The notes under the pieces were generated by a model, which saw only the letters and a list, made by a program, of their open reading frames with translations, was not told the DNA's origin and did not search any database. Below are positions 26,667-34,626 of a stretch of DNA of 42,184 bases, in pieces. Both the position numbers and the translations under genes were made by a program. The first letter of the stretch is position 1. Every line of letters begins with the position of its first letter. The stretch is from Alphaproteobacteria bacterium (GTDB taxonomy: Bacteria > Pseudomonadota > Alphaproteobacteria > Caulobacterales > Aquidulcibacteraceae): the NCBI GenBank assembly GCA_026400735.1, contig JAPLOL010000149.1, positions 1 through 42,184 on the forward strand, written 5' to 3'.

Positions 26667-27428
26667 ATGACCAACGACGACGCTTTGGACAGTGCAGAAC
26701 TCGCGCTTAGGAATGGCGATGTGGAGGGCGCTGAGCGTCAGATCGCACAGCAATGGCCCGACATGACGCGCGCGCCAGCAGACGCTCATCACATAATGGC
26801 AGTGGTGCGGACAGCGCAGAACAGACGGGATGATGCCGTCGGCCACATGCGCAACGCCGTCAGCGCGGCTCCCGAGTTGCGTCATTACATTCGCCTAGGT
26901 CACATCCTGCTTGAACTTGGCCGTCACGGGGAAGCGGCTGACGCGTACACCAACGCGCTGCGTCTCGATTCAAACTGGCCTGGTCTGAATGACGTGCTCT
27001 CGCAGGCATTGTATGGCGCTGGAAAGTACCCCGAAGCTGAGGCTGCTGCGCGTCAGGGCGTCAAAGTTGCGCCGTCGGCTGGCGCGTGGGAAGCGCTCTC
27101 CAACGCATTGCGGGTGCAAGGCAAGACCAAGGAAGCGCTTTCGGCGGCCGAGGAAGCGGTGCGTCTTGGACCGCACGATCACAACGCCAAGCACGCAAAG
27201 GGCGCGGCGCTGTTGCTGCTCAACCGGCCACAAGAAGCCTTGGCGATGTTCGACGAACTGGTCATCGACGGTTTGGATTTGCCGATCTTGCAAATGAACC
27301 GCGGGGCCGCGCTCGAAGCGCTTGGCCGCAAGGGCGATGCGCTGATGATTTACGAGGACGCGGCGCGTCGCTGGCCCGATTTGCCCAATCTGCAGGATCG
27401 CGTCACCGAAGCGCGCAAGCGGCTTTAG
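26667..27428 (+). CDS. TPR protein lacking an oxygenase domain
   Basis: A 253-residue protein made of tetratricopeptide repeats only (YIRLGHILLELGRHGEAADA, VQGKTKEALSAAEEAVRLGP, NRGAALEALGRKGDALMIYE). The repeats align with the N-terminal half of the TPR-oxygenase just upstream, including AAEEAVRLGPHDHNAKHAKG against its AADKAVRLDAGNHGAQHGRA. ATG 26667 follows CTGGAG; a longer frame from 26598 begins inside the previous gene. It may be a scaffold or adaptor derived from the same family by loss of the catalytic domain. Confidence 0.85.
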   Translation: MTNDDALDSAELALRNGDVEGAERQIAQQWPDMTRAPADAHHIMAVVRTAQNRRDDAVGHMRNAVSAAPELRHYIRLGHILLELGRHGEAADAYTNALRLDSNWPGLNDVLSQALYGAGKYPEAEAAARQGVKVAPSAGAWEALSNALRVQGKTKEALSAAEEAVRLGPHDHNAKHAKGAALLLLNRPQEALAMFDELVIDGLDLPILQMNRGAALEALGRKGDALMIYEDAARRWPDLPNLQDRVTEARKRL

Positions 27429-27451
27429 GCGCGGGCCGAGCGGGCTTGCTT

Positions 27452-27466
27452 GGCGGCGGTCCCGCC
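27452..27466 (+). terminator. Possible weak terminator after the TPR cluster
   Basis: Five-base GC stem GGCGG/CCGCC with a CGGTC loop followed by TTTA, 23 bases past the last TPR gene and just before a monocistronic-looking secreted protein gene. Short stem and T-run make this tentative. Confidence 0.3.
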
Positions 27467-27480
27467 TTTAACCCGGACTC

Positions 27481-28056
27481 ATGAGATTGCCTCTATTGGC
27501 TGCGGCATTGGCAGCCACATTCGCTTGGATGACTGGGCCCGCCTTCGGCCAGGATGAGCCGCCACGGTGGACCGCGCCCAATGGCGCGTTCTCTTTGACC
27601 GTACCTGACATGTGGAATCCGCAGCAACGAAGCGAGCCTGAAGTGCTGCTGTTCCTGCGCGCAATGGGGTTCGGACCGTCAGGGCCGTCTGCAATAACGT
27701 GCACTATAGAACAACGCTTAACGCCCGCCGACGTGGCGTTCACGCGTGGGCAGCTCGACGCTTTGAACAACATGACCTTTCAGCAGTTGCTGCGCGAAGA
27801 AGGCGAGTCGAGTGTTTCGACTGAGATCGTCGATGGCGTGCAGGTGGAGTCCTACCGGGCAGATCGGCCGCTGCCACGAGAGTTGACTAGCCACCATTTC
27901 GGACGCGTGTTTCTTCTTCAAGACGACGACCGCAATCTCGAACGTTACATCATTCTTTGCGATGTCATGACCGCGTCGCCGGGCGTCGAAGGAGACTTTG
28001 CATTAATGCGAGAGTTTCTTTCATCGTTGCGGATCAATACCCAGACCGCTCCGTGA
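27481..28056 (+). CDS. Secreted protein of unknown function
   Basis: I do not recognise the family. The 191-residue product has a signal peptide (1-23, likely cut at AFG/QDEPP), then [20 protein letters not shown], a start reminiscent of small lipid-binding or PsbP/DUF1795-like beta-sheet domains, and a C-terminal [14 protein letters not shown] helix. It has a Cys pair (TCTIEQ and LCDVMT) that might form a disulfide in the periplasm. It lies upstream of pccB with a 28-base gap and could be co-transcribed. Confidence 0.75.
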   Translation: MRLPLLAAALAATFAWMTGPAFGQDEPPRWTAPNGAFSLTVPDMWNPQQRSEPEVLLFLRAMGFGPSGPSAITCTIEQRLTPADVAFTRGQLDALNNMTFQQLLREEGESSVSTEIVDGVQVESYRADRPLPRELTSHHFGRVFLLQDDDRNLERYIILCDVMTASPGVEGDFALMREFLSSLRINTQTAP

Positions 28057-28084
28057 ATCGCTCCTTCAGTTCGGATACAAAGCT

Positions 28085-29617
28085 ATGAAAGACATCATCG
28101 CCGCACTCGAAGCCAAGCGCGCCGCCGCGCGTGCCGGCGGAGGCGAGAAGCGCCACGCGGCTCAGCATGCCAAAGGCAAGCTCACCGCGCGCGAGCGGAT
28201 TGAGCTTTTGCTGGATGAAGGGTCGTTCGAGGAGTTCGACATGTTCGTCGAACACCGCAGCCACGAGTTCGGCATGGAGAAGACGAAAATCCCCGGCGAC
28301 GGCGTCGTCACCGGCTACGGCACCATCAACGGCCGCCTGGTCTACGTCTTCTCCAAGGACTTCACCGTGTTCGGCGGCTCGCTCTCGGGCGCGCACGCAG
28401 CCAAGATCTGCAAAGTGCAGGACATGGCGATGAAGAACGGCGCGCCGATCGTCGGTATTTTCGACGCCGGCGGCGCGCGCATTCAGGAAGGCGTGGAATC
28501 GCTCGCCGGTTACGCCGACATTTTCCAGCGCAACATTCTGGCCTCGGGCGTCATTCCGCAGATCAGCGTCATCATGGGTCCGTGCGCGGGCGGCGATGTG
28601 TACTCGCCGGCGATGACCGACTTCATCTTCATGGTGAAGGATACGAGCTACATGTTCGTGACCGGGCCAGACGTCGTGAAGACCGTGACCAACGAAGTAG
28701 TCACCGCGGAAGAACTCGGCGGTGCACGCGTGCATGCGTCGAAGTCCGGCGTCGTCGATGGCGCATACGAGAATGATTTCGAGACGCTGACACAGATGCG
28801 GCGCCTCATCGATTTCCTGCCGCTCTCGAACCGCGAGAAGCCGCCAACGCGTCCGCACTTTGATGACGTCACGCGCGAAGAGACCTCGCTTGATCGCCTA
28901 ATCCCCGACAATCCGAACAAGCCCTACGACATGAAGGAGCTGGTCGAGAAGGTCGCGGACGAGGGCGACTTCTTCGAGATCGGCAGCGAGTTCGGAAAAA
29001 ACATCCTGACTGGCTTCGTGCGCCTCGACGGCTCAACCGTCGGCATCGTCGCCAACCAGCCGATGGTGCTCGCCGGCGTGCTCGATATCGACGCCAGCCG
29101 CAAAGCCGCGCGCTTCGTGCGCTTCTGTGACGCCTTCAACATTCCGATTGTCACGTTTGTCGACGTGCCGGGCTTCCTGCCAGGCACCAAGCAAGAGCTG
29201 GGCGGCCTCATCAAGCACGGCGCCAAGCTCCTGTTCGCCTACGGCGAAGCGACGGTGCCGAAAGTCACGGTGATCACGCGCAAAGCCTATGGCGGCGCCT
29301 ATGACGTCATGAGTTCAAAGCACCTGCGCGGCGACGTGAACTACGCGTGGCCAAGCGCCGAGATCGCGGTGATGGGCGCGAAGGGCGCGGTCGAGATCAT
29401 CTTCCGCGCCGACATCGGCGATCCGGAAAAGATCGCGGCGCGCACGCAGGAATATTCCGATCGCTTCGCCAATCCGTTCGTGGCCGCGAGCCTCGGCTAC
29501 GTCGACGACGTGATCATGCCGCGCGACACCCGCAAACGTATCATCCGCGCCCTCGGCACGCTGAAGAACAAAAAGCTAGAGAACCCCTGGAAGAAGCACG
29601 ACAATATTCCGTTGTGA
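28085..29617 (+). CDS. pccB: Propionyl-CoA carboxylase beta subunit
   Basis: Carboxyltransferase subunit making methylmalonyl-CoA from propionyl-CoA. The 510-residue product has both crotonase-like halves: [18 protein letters not shown] and [17 protein letters not shown] in the N half; [33 protein letters not shown] and [17 protein letters not shown] in the C half. Asp407 in GGAYDVM aligns with the residue that favours propionyl-CoA over acetyl-CoA in Streptomyces PccB. The biotinylated alpha subunit is not in this window. A hypothetical gene follows one base later. Confidence 0.95.
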   Translation: MKDIIAALEAKRAAARAGGGEKRHAAQHAKGKLTARERIELLLDEGSFEEFDMFVEHRSHEFGMEKTKIPGDGVVTGYGTINGRLVYVFSKDFTVFGGSLSGAHAAKICKVQDMAMKNGAPIVGIFDAGGARIQEGVESLAGYADIFQRNILASGVIPQISVIMGPCAGGDVYSPAMTDFIFMVKDTSYMFVTGPDVVKTVTNEVVTAEELGGARVHASKSGVVDGAYENDFETLTQMRRLIDFLPLSNREKPPTRPHFDDVTREETSLDRLIPDNPNKPYDMKELVEKVADEGDFFEIGSEFGKNILTGFVRLDGSTVGIVANQPMVLAGVLDIDASRKAARFVRFCDAFNIPIVTFVDVPGFLPGTKQELGGLIKHGAKLLFAYGEATVPKVTVITRKAYGGAYDVMSSKHLRGDVNYAWPSAEIAVMGAKGAVEIIFRADIGDPEKIAARTQEYSDRFANPFVAASLGYVDDVIMPRDTRKRIIRALGTLKNKKLENPWKKHDNIPL

Positions 29618-29618
29618 C

Positions 29619-30395
29619 ATGGGCAGTTACCTAAGCTTCATTGCCTTTCGCGCGCGCCCACAGTTGGGCGCCGTACGAGGCATCTTGGACTATCGCATAT
29701 ACCGACGCGGGGATTGCGAAGAATGGTATCTAGACGGTCCGAGCCAGCGATTTCCTGGCATCGCGTTCGTTGAACCGCCATCCATCGATCGCGCGAAATT
29801 CGGAGAGGTCTGGGCAAACGCTGCGCGCGAATACGATGCGCTTGTCGCCGAGACAAAGCGGCAGGGGCGCGACACGTTTGGTCTAGACTACCAACTGATC
29901 CCGCTTGCACTGGCGCTCAGCTCAATTCTGCAGACGCGCCTGCTCGTTGTCAGCGGCAACGACGAAGACCTTGATTGCGGATTCATATGCGCTCGCGGGC
30001 GCGTCGTGCGCGGGCGGTTCCTGACCGGCCAAGACGAAGCCATGGTGTTCGATTTGGAGCACGGGTCTCGACTGGAGAAGCTCGATTGGAGCGAGGGGCA
30101 TCTGCTTTATGAGGAGGCGGCAACAATCGCCGCTGACTATTTCGAGACGTCGGACGCGAAACGCTACGCTCAGAGCTGGGACAGCGGGCGCGAAGTCGAA
30201 TATCAAGTTCTCGAAGAGAGGCGCGGTTTGGCGATCGAACAGCGCGGGAATAGGCGACTCGGGTGCGCGCTTCTGGCCCTTGTATTTGTCGCGCTTTTGA
30301 TCGGATTTCAGGTGGCCCCCTCAGTCGCTAATCCGATCAGCGGTGTGCTGCTTGGTCTCGCACTTCTGTGGTTCCTTTTGCCGGTGCGCAAATGA
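29619..30395 (+). CDS. Hypothetical protein with C-terminal membrane anchor
   Basis: I do not recognise this 258-residue protein. Residues 1-200 are soluble and mixed alpha/beta, with EEWYLDGPSQRFPGIAFVEP, LLVVSGNDEDLDCGFICARG and HGSRLEKLDWSEGHLLYEEA. Two hydrophobic helices at about 210-255 are separated by a short loop and end in LLPVRK, so the protein should be tail-anchored with its bulk in the cytoplasm. It starts one base after pccB stops, suggesting coupled expression. Codon usage is somewhat less GC-biased than pccB. Confidence 0.7.
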   Translation: MGSYLSFIAFRARPQLGAVRGILDYRIYRRGDCEEWYLDGPSQRFPGIAFVEPPSIDRAKFGEVWANAAREYDALVAETKRQGRDTFGLDYQLIPLALALSSILQTRLLVVSGNDEDLDCGFICARGRVVRGRFLTGQDEAMVFDLEHGSRLEKLDWSEGHLLYEEAATIAADYFETSDAKRYAQSWDSGREVEYQVLEERRGLAIEQRGNRRLGCALLALVFVALLIGFQVAPSVANPISGVLLGLALLWFLLPVRK

Positions 30396-30913
30396 CCCGC
30401 CCCGCTCAGCGCGCGCAATCTATCCCACAGCAAACCGCGCAAAATCCGATATCCATCAATGCCCGCGCGAAAGTCTATCCTACACCTCAGAACCCGCGCG
30501 ATACTCACGCCGTCCCGCGCACGGGAGGTTCGTAAGCTAGCCGAGCCACACGAAGTGCGGGATGCGATCGAGCGTGATCTGCTGCGTGCGTCCTCGGCGT
30601 TGCGCAGCGGAGAAGCCCGCGGGTTAGCAGCAACTTTATGCGCCAACCGTGGGAGCGCACCGGGACTTCGTCGGCACGAAGCCTGCACGCCGCTGGGGAC
30701 CGTTCCAAGGGAGTGAAAGACCTCCTGGTGCGGCCTGGCGAGCACAGATCGCAACGGGGCGCGTGCGACGCGCGGCGCCGGTCAGCGATGATCGGCGCTT
30801 CTAGGACCTAAACCCTGGCGTATCCCACGCGCCCCGGCCTCCCCTATTTCCGCACGCGCCGCGCGCGTGACGGCGACGCTTCGCGTGCTACATGAGGAGC
30901 ACAGGAGGAGTGC
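30396..30913. other. 518-base stretch without a convincing gene
   Basis: Frames here on either strand are Arg/Ser/Ala-rich with no family motif and no ribosome site, as expected of chance frames in GC-rich DNA. The left end has two copies of an 11-base motif (30419-30429 and 30474-30484). The centre contains several GC-rich complementary segments, and GCACGCGCC...GCGCGTG stands at about 30850-30868. I see no tRNA, SRP RNA, RNase P or tmRNA hallmark. It may be a decayed gene, an untranslated leader for the lipoprotein gene, or a structured RNA I cannot name. Confidence 0.5.
30419..30484. repeat. Two copies of TCTATCCYACA, 55 bases apart
   Basis: TCTATCCCACA at 30419-30429 and TCTATCCTACA at 30474-30484. 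Both are flanked by GCGCG-rich arms (GCGCGC before, CCGCGC after). On the minus strand each reads TGTRGGATAGA, which looks like a -10 element. A third copy is at 33402-33412. Confidence 0.5.
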
Positions 30914-31435
30914 ATGCGGTTCGCGTCGATACTATTGGCCCTCGCTCTGGCCGCTTGCGGGCAAACGACCGCGCCGCCAGCAGAAGCGCCCGAAGCCGAA
31001 GCGCCCGCGCCGCCGGCGCTCACGGGTGCGTTTGCCGCAATGTCGAACACCGCCATGGCGATCACAGGCGACATCGACATTCAGCCGGATGTGTTGAGCT
31101 TCTCGAAAGGCTTCCGCGTTGAGGGCGGCCGCATCGACACAGCGTTAGAACCGCACACCGACTATTCAGCCGGCGGCGGCACGATCGCCGACGTCACCGG
31201 GAACGGCGGCATCGAGACGATCGAGTTGCGACAGGTGACGAACGTACGCATCGCGGCGGATGCGGCAGTGCAACCGCTCTGTGGCCCCGGTGAGACGGCA
31301 AGCTACGTCGTGCTCGCGAAGAGCCCAGAGGTATTGTCGATGCTGGTGTTCTCGGGCGCCGATGCGCCGGGGCCGAACGCTCATAGCTCGCAGCTCTGCG
31401 GCACATTCAACTACATGCCGACCGACGCGCAATGA
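30914..31435 (+). CDS. Lipoprotein of unknown function (paralogue A)
   Basis: A 173-residue predicted lipoprotein: signal MRFASILLALALAAC with lipobox LAAC at 12-15, then a Pro/Ala/Glu-rich tether (TAPPAEAPEAEAPAPP) and a domain of about 135 residues. Key segments are LTGAFAAMSNTAMAITGDI, LCGPGETASYVVLAKSP and MLVFSGADAPGPNAHSSQLC. Two Cys residues (in LCGPG and QLCGTF) may pair. AGGAGGAG at about 30903-30910 is a strong ribosome site. It overlaps the hydrolase gene (ATGA), and a paralogue follows that gene. Confidence 0.85.
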   Translation: MRFASILLALALAACGQTTAPPAEAPEAEAPAPPALTGAFAAMSNTAMAITGDIDIQPDVLSFSKGFRVEGGRIDTALEPHTDYSAGGGTIADVTGNGGIETIELRQVTNVRIAADAAVQPLCGPGETASYVVLAKSPEVLSMLVFSGADAPGPNAHSSQLCGTFNYMPTDAQ

Positions 31436-32241
31436 TGCGTTTGCTGTTCGTCTGTCTGTTCTGGTTCTTTGCGCCGAGCGCCTTCGCACAGACAGAACTT
31501 GCGCCGCGTATTGAGCAATTGACGAGCGAGGATGGCGCCGCGTTCGCGGCGCATGTGTTCGACGCTGGCCCGCGTGCGCGACCACGCGGCGCTGTCGTGT
31601 TGTTGCACGGAGGCGGTTGGGTCGCGGGCGATGCGACTTGGGTATATCCGCGCGCACGCCAGTTTGCGGCGCAGGGCATGGTCACCGTCGCGGTCGACTA
31701 TCGGCTCGGCAATCCGGGCAACGCGACGGCGGATGCGCGGAGTGTGATCCGTTGGCTGCGCGCCAACGCAGCATCACTAAATATCGATCCGACCCGCATC
31801 GCTGCGTACGGTGTTTCGGCTGGCGGGCAGATCTCGGTGTCGACGGCGCAAGGCGCCGATGAAAGCGCGCGGCCGAATGCGTTGGTGTTGCTGTCGCCGG
31901 CGCTTGATCTGGAAGAGGATGGCTGGTTCCGGCGGTTGGCTGGCGAGGATACGGCGCGCGAATTGTCGCCGTTGCGCAATTTGCGTGCGGGGCTGCCGCC
32001 GACTTTGGTTCTGCAAGGCGATGTCGATACCGAGACGCCGCTCCTGGGCGCGCGGCGCTTGTGCGACGGCATGCGCGCGAACGGCGATCGCTGCGTACTG
32101 AAGGTTTATGCGGGCTACGGTCATCTCTTCACGCCGCTGGGGATCAATGATCGCGATACGCCGCAGCCTGATCCGGCAATCTCAGCGCAAGCGGGCGCAT
32201 TGGCTGAGGCGTTTCTTTTGAGCTTGGGGTACGCGCCATGA
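31432..32241 (+). CDS. Secreted alpha/beta hydrolase (esterase/lipase-like)
   Basis: A 269-residue exported hydrolase. Signal peptide 1-19 ends at AFA/QTE. The HSL/BD-FAE-type oxyanion motif LLHGGGWVAGDA is followed by nucleophile Ser129 in YGVSAGGQ; QGDVDTETP provides the acid and YAGYGHLFTP the His. This is the fold of small carboxylesterases. Start overlaps paralogue A by ATGA. The flanking paralogous lipoproteins suggest a joint envelope role, for example on lipids or acylated glycans, but the substrate is unknown. Confidence 0.9.
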   Translation: MMRLLFVCLFWFFAPSAFAQTELAPRIEQLTSEDGAAFAAHVFDAGPRARPRGAVVLLHGGGWVAGDATWVYPRARQFAAQGMVTVAVDYRLGNPGNATADARSVIRWLRANAASLNIDPTRIAAYGVSAGGQISVSTAQGADESARPNALVLLSPALDLEEDGWFRRLAGEDTARELSPLRNLRAGLPPTLVLQGDVDTETPLLGARRLCDGMRANGDRCVLKVYAGYGHLFTPLGINDRDTPQPDPAISAQAGALAEAFLLSLGYAP

Positions 32242-32363
32242 TTGCGACGAACGACAGCATGCGTGCGGTCTTTTGCGCAGTCGTTCGGCGCCAGCGACCA
32301 AGCCGGGCGCTTTTGCGATGGAGGGCTGTCGCGGCAGTGTGCGGACGGAGATAGATACCCCGC

Positions 32364-32897
32364 ATGCGAACTCTCCTCGCCGCCGCGCTTTTGGCCGTGC
32401 TCGCCGCGTGCGAGGACGCTGCCCCGTCTGCGCCTGGCGCACCGGTGCAGGATGGCGCGGTGCTCTCGGGTGAGTTCAAGCCTTCATCAAACACCGCGCG
32501 CGGCATCACTGGCGGCATGGTCATCCAACGCGCGGGCATAACGTTTGAGAATGGCGTCGCGCTCTACACGCGCACACTCAACCCCAGACGCGGTGGCGAT
32601 CTCATCGCGAAGAACGGCGATAGCTTCGCTGCGGCGATTGTTGGTCCCGGCAATGTGAATGTCGAATTGCGGCGGGTGACCGAGCAAGTGTTGCCTGCGG
32701 GGATAGTTGGTCTCTGTGGCCCGGAGCGGCCGCAGTACGTTGCGTTGGCCTATGATGCGCGTGCGACGATCGTAACGATGCTGGTCTTTGCGGGGAACGA
32801 GCCGCCTGGACCTAATGCAGAGAACAGCCGTGTTTGCGCGCGGTTTGGCTACGCGGCGCCGGACGGCGCCAGAACGCGTGAAGGTGTGGTGCTTTAG
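32364..32897 (+). CDS. Lipoprotein of unknown function (paralogue B)
   Basis: A 177-residue lipoprotein with signal MRTLLAAALLAVLAAC and lipobox LAAC at 13-16. The domain is a clear paralogue of the lipoprotein at 30.9 kb: LSGEFKPSSNTARGITGGM against LTGAFAAMSNTAMAITGDI, LCGPERPQYVALAYD against LCGPGETASYVVLAK, and MLVFAGNEPPGPNAENSRVC against its MLVFSGADAPGPNAHSSQLC. Both Cys residues are kept. GGAG about 15 bases upstream is a somewhat distant ribosome site. The gene overlaps the convergent cupin gene by four bases. Confidence 0.84.
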   Translation: MRTLLAAALLAVLAACEDAAPSAPGAPVQDGAVLSGEFKPSSNTARGITGGMVIQRAGITFENGVALYTRTLNPRRGGDLIAKNGDSFAAAIVGPGNVNVELRRVTEQVLPAGIVGLCGPERPQYVALAYDARATIVTMLVFAGNEPPGPNAENSRVCARFGYAAPDGARTREGVVL

Positions 32898-33382
32898 TCG
32901 GGCTTGGCGAGCGGTTTCGTTGGCTCGCCGAGTTCGTAAAATTCGGTGCCCTTGTCGGTCTGCATCAGCAGGTAGCGCTTATCGAGGTCGGGGTACGAGA
33001 CAACGTCGATCGGTTTGTCTTCACCGCCCATGAGATAGACGCACTCTTCGTCGAACGTATTGCGCAAGAGGTGCGGCACGCTTGGCGTCGCAAAACCCAT
33101 GAAGTCTCCGGGGCCGACTTCAGCTGTCTTGCCATCGATGTCCGCCATCGCCCGGCCGGAGATGATGTAGATCCATTCCTCTTCGAGCATGTGGGCGTGA
33201 TAGGCGAAGCTATCCTTGCCGGGCGGCAGCTTCACCAAGCTCACATGCGCGCGGTTCATGCCGGCGAGGCGCGAGAGGCCGGCGGCGCGAAAGAGCGAGT
33301 TTGGATTGAGCTTCTGGCTGAACGGCCGCATCGCGGCTGGAATTTCGCTGGAGCGCCACAGCGCCTTCTTCGACTCAGCCAT
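32894..33382 (-). CDS. Cupin domain protein
   Basis: A 162-residue single-cupin protein. The metal-binding cupin motif 1 is HAHMLEEEWIYIISG with His62, His64 and Glu68; motif 2 is PGDFMGFATPSVPHLLRN with His104. These four ligands would hold a metal ion. The C-terminal part (MGGEDKPIDVVSYPDLDKRY) resembles cupins that act on small carboxylates or sugars, but the reaction cannot be told. It is downstream of bpt on the same strand, 63 bases apart, with a TGTAGGATAGA element between. Confidence 0.88.
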   Translation of the reverse strand: MAESKKALWRSSEIPAAMRPFSQKLNPNSLFRAAGLSRLAGMNRAHVSLVKLPPGKDSFAYHAHMLEEEWIYIISGRAMADIDGKTAEVGPGDFMGFATPSVPHLLRNTFDEECVYLMGGEDKPIDVVSYPDLDKRYLLMQTDKGTEFYELGEPTKPLAKPD

Positions 33383-33401
33383 GCTTCACCTCGTGCAGAA
33401 A

Positions 33402-33412
33402 TCTATCCTACA
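33402..33412. repeat. Third copy of TCTATCCTACA
   Basis: Identical to the copy at 30474-30484. On the minus strand it reads TGTAGGATAGA, 20 bases upstream of the cupin start, where a promoter or regulator site would be expected. Confidence 0.4.
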
Positions 33413-33445
33413 GCGAGACGGCGGGGCGATAATGCGCTGATGAAC

Positions 33446-34189
33446 TTAGAACTGCACCGGCTCGTAAGGGCGCCACTCACCCCCCAGCAACAGCTCAAGC
33501 GGCCGGAACTCGGCCTTGTAGTGCATCTTGTCGGAGCCGGGGATCCAGTAGCCGAGATAGAGATAGCCAAAGCCTGCGGCGCGGGCCTGCTGGATGTGGT
33601 CGAGGATGATGTAAATCCCGGGGCTGCGGCGCGCATCTTCCGGTTCGAAGAACGAGTAGACCATGGAGAGGCCGTCGCCGAGCGCATCGACCAAAGCAGC
33701 GGCGGCAAGTTCACCTTTGTTGGGACCGCCGCTGTAGCGATACTCGACGATGTGGGTGTGGACCGCGGATTCCTCCACCATTGCGGCGAAATCGGTGAAA
33801 CTCATTTCGGCCATGCCGCCGTCAGCGTGGCGCGAGGCGAGATAACGGCGGAGCAGGGCGAATTGTTCTTCGGTAGCTTGGGCCGGGCGAAGCGCGCGCG
33901 TCAGATCAGCGTTGCGCAGCATGATCTTGCGCCAGCGGCGGGTGAACTCGAATTTCTCAACCGGGACGCGCGCTGAGATGCAGGCATCACACGCGTCGCA
34001 TGAAGGCCGGTACGCGATATTTTGAGAACGCCGGAATCCGGCGCCAGTCAGCACGTCATGCAGCTCACTCGCGTCGAGGCCATCAAGTGCGGTGAAAACC
34101 TTGCGTTCTTTCCGGCCCGGCAAATACGGACACGGAGACGGCGCTGTCAGAAAGAAGCGCAGATTCTTGGTTGGAAATGGCTTCGTCAC
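33446..34189 (-). CDS. bpt: Aspartate/glutamate leucyltransferase (Bpt)
   Basis: N-end-rule enzyme that adds leucine from Leu-tRNA to proteins with N-terminal Asp or Glu, marking them for ClpS/ClpAP. The 247-residue product begins MTKPFPTKNLRFFLTAPSP, with the family's CPYLPGRKERKVFT, Cys-rich YRPSCDACDACISARVPV, and GYLYLGYWIPGSDKMHYKAE. Start is GTG 34189, supported by alignment to the usual N-terminus; no clear Shine-Dalgarno sequence lies upstream. TTGACGC at 34220-34226 (minus strand) may be its -35. Confidence 0.95.
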   Translation of the reverse strand: MTKPFPTKNLRFFLTAPSPCPYLPGRKERKVFTALDGLDASELHDVLTGAGFRRSQNIAYRPSCDACDACISARVPVEKFEFTRRWRKIMLRNADLTRALRPAQATEEQFALLRRYLASRHADGGMAEMSFTDFAAMVEESAVHTHIVEYRYSGGPNKGELAAAALVDALGDGLSMVYSFFEPEDARRSPGIYIILDHIQQARAAGFGYLYLGYWIPGSDKMHYKAEFRPLELLLGGEWRPYEPVQF

Positions 34190-34266
34190 GTCACGAACAT
34201 GGTCGCCGAACCTTTCACGGCGTCAAGACAGCTCACGCATTGCACGCTGTTAGACTTAACGGAGCG

Positions 34267-34293
34267 TTGTCAGTTCCGAGCCCCGGCTAAAAA
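34267..34293 (+). promoter_or_regulatory. Candidate promoter for the 73-residue protein gene
   Basis: TTGTCAG (34267-34273), twelve bases, then GCTAAAAA (34286-34293) fits the caulobacter sigma73 pattern TTGACGS-N10-14-GCTANAWC with three mismatches. It would leave a leader of about 105 bases before the gene at 34405. Confidence 0.4.
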
Positions 34294-34404
34294 ACTTTCC
34301 ACACACCAAGATTACCTCTCTGAATTGGGGAAATCTCTGTTATCGTCTTCGCATCTGCCGCGCGGACTGGGGGAGCTGTTCGGCCTAAGCAGACGGAGGC
34401 GCTC

Positions 34405-34626
34405 ATGGCGCAGCCTGTGACGGCCATTCTTTCACGCCAGGGCGAGCTTGCCGCCAAGGCGCGCCAATTCACGAATGATACGAACGAGGCGAGCCTTCTA
34501 GTTGGCCGCGTGGTTTCCCGTGCGTTGAGCACGTTCAAAGGCACTGAAGCCCAAGACATCATCACCCACGCGATGAGCCGTGATCTTGATCGCCTGATCG
34601 AGCAATTGAAGAAAGCTCGGCACTAA
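34405..34626 (+). CDS. Small helical protein (73 residues), sigma region 2-like
   Basis: No recognised family. The protein is all-helical and basic. Residues about 13-42 (ELAAKARQFTNDTNEASLLV then GRVVSRALSTF) resemble helix 1-2 of ECF sigma factor region 2 (A.R.LT.d..dA.dLvq..l.rAl), but the core-binding and -10 recognition helices are absent. GGAGG at 34395-34399 is a good ribosome site, and a candidate promoter lies upstream, so it is likely real. It overlaps the convergent msrB stop by four bases. Confidence 0.72.
   Translation: MAQPVTAILSRQGELAAKARQFTNDTNEASLLVGRVVSRALSTFKGTEAQDIITHAMSRDLDRLIEQLKKARH

Noticed and set aside
30308-30754. 148-codon minus frame in the gene-poor region
   Set aside because: No ribosome site or motif; composition is that of a chance frame. 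It also overlaps the end of the preceding gene.
30396-30913. Possible tmRNA, 6S, SRP or RNase P RNA in the gene-free stretch
   Set aside because: None of the conserved segments I know for these RNAs could be found on either strand.
32238-32352. 38-codon frame starting in an ATGA overlap with the hydrolase stop
   Set aside because: Arg/Ala-rich, no family resemblance; the overlap alone is weak support.
33071-33976. 301-codon plus frame across the cupin and bpt genes
   Set aside because: Covers two well-supported minus-strand genes and has no motif of its own.
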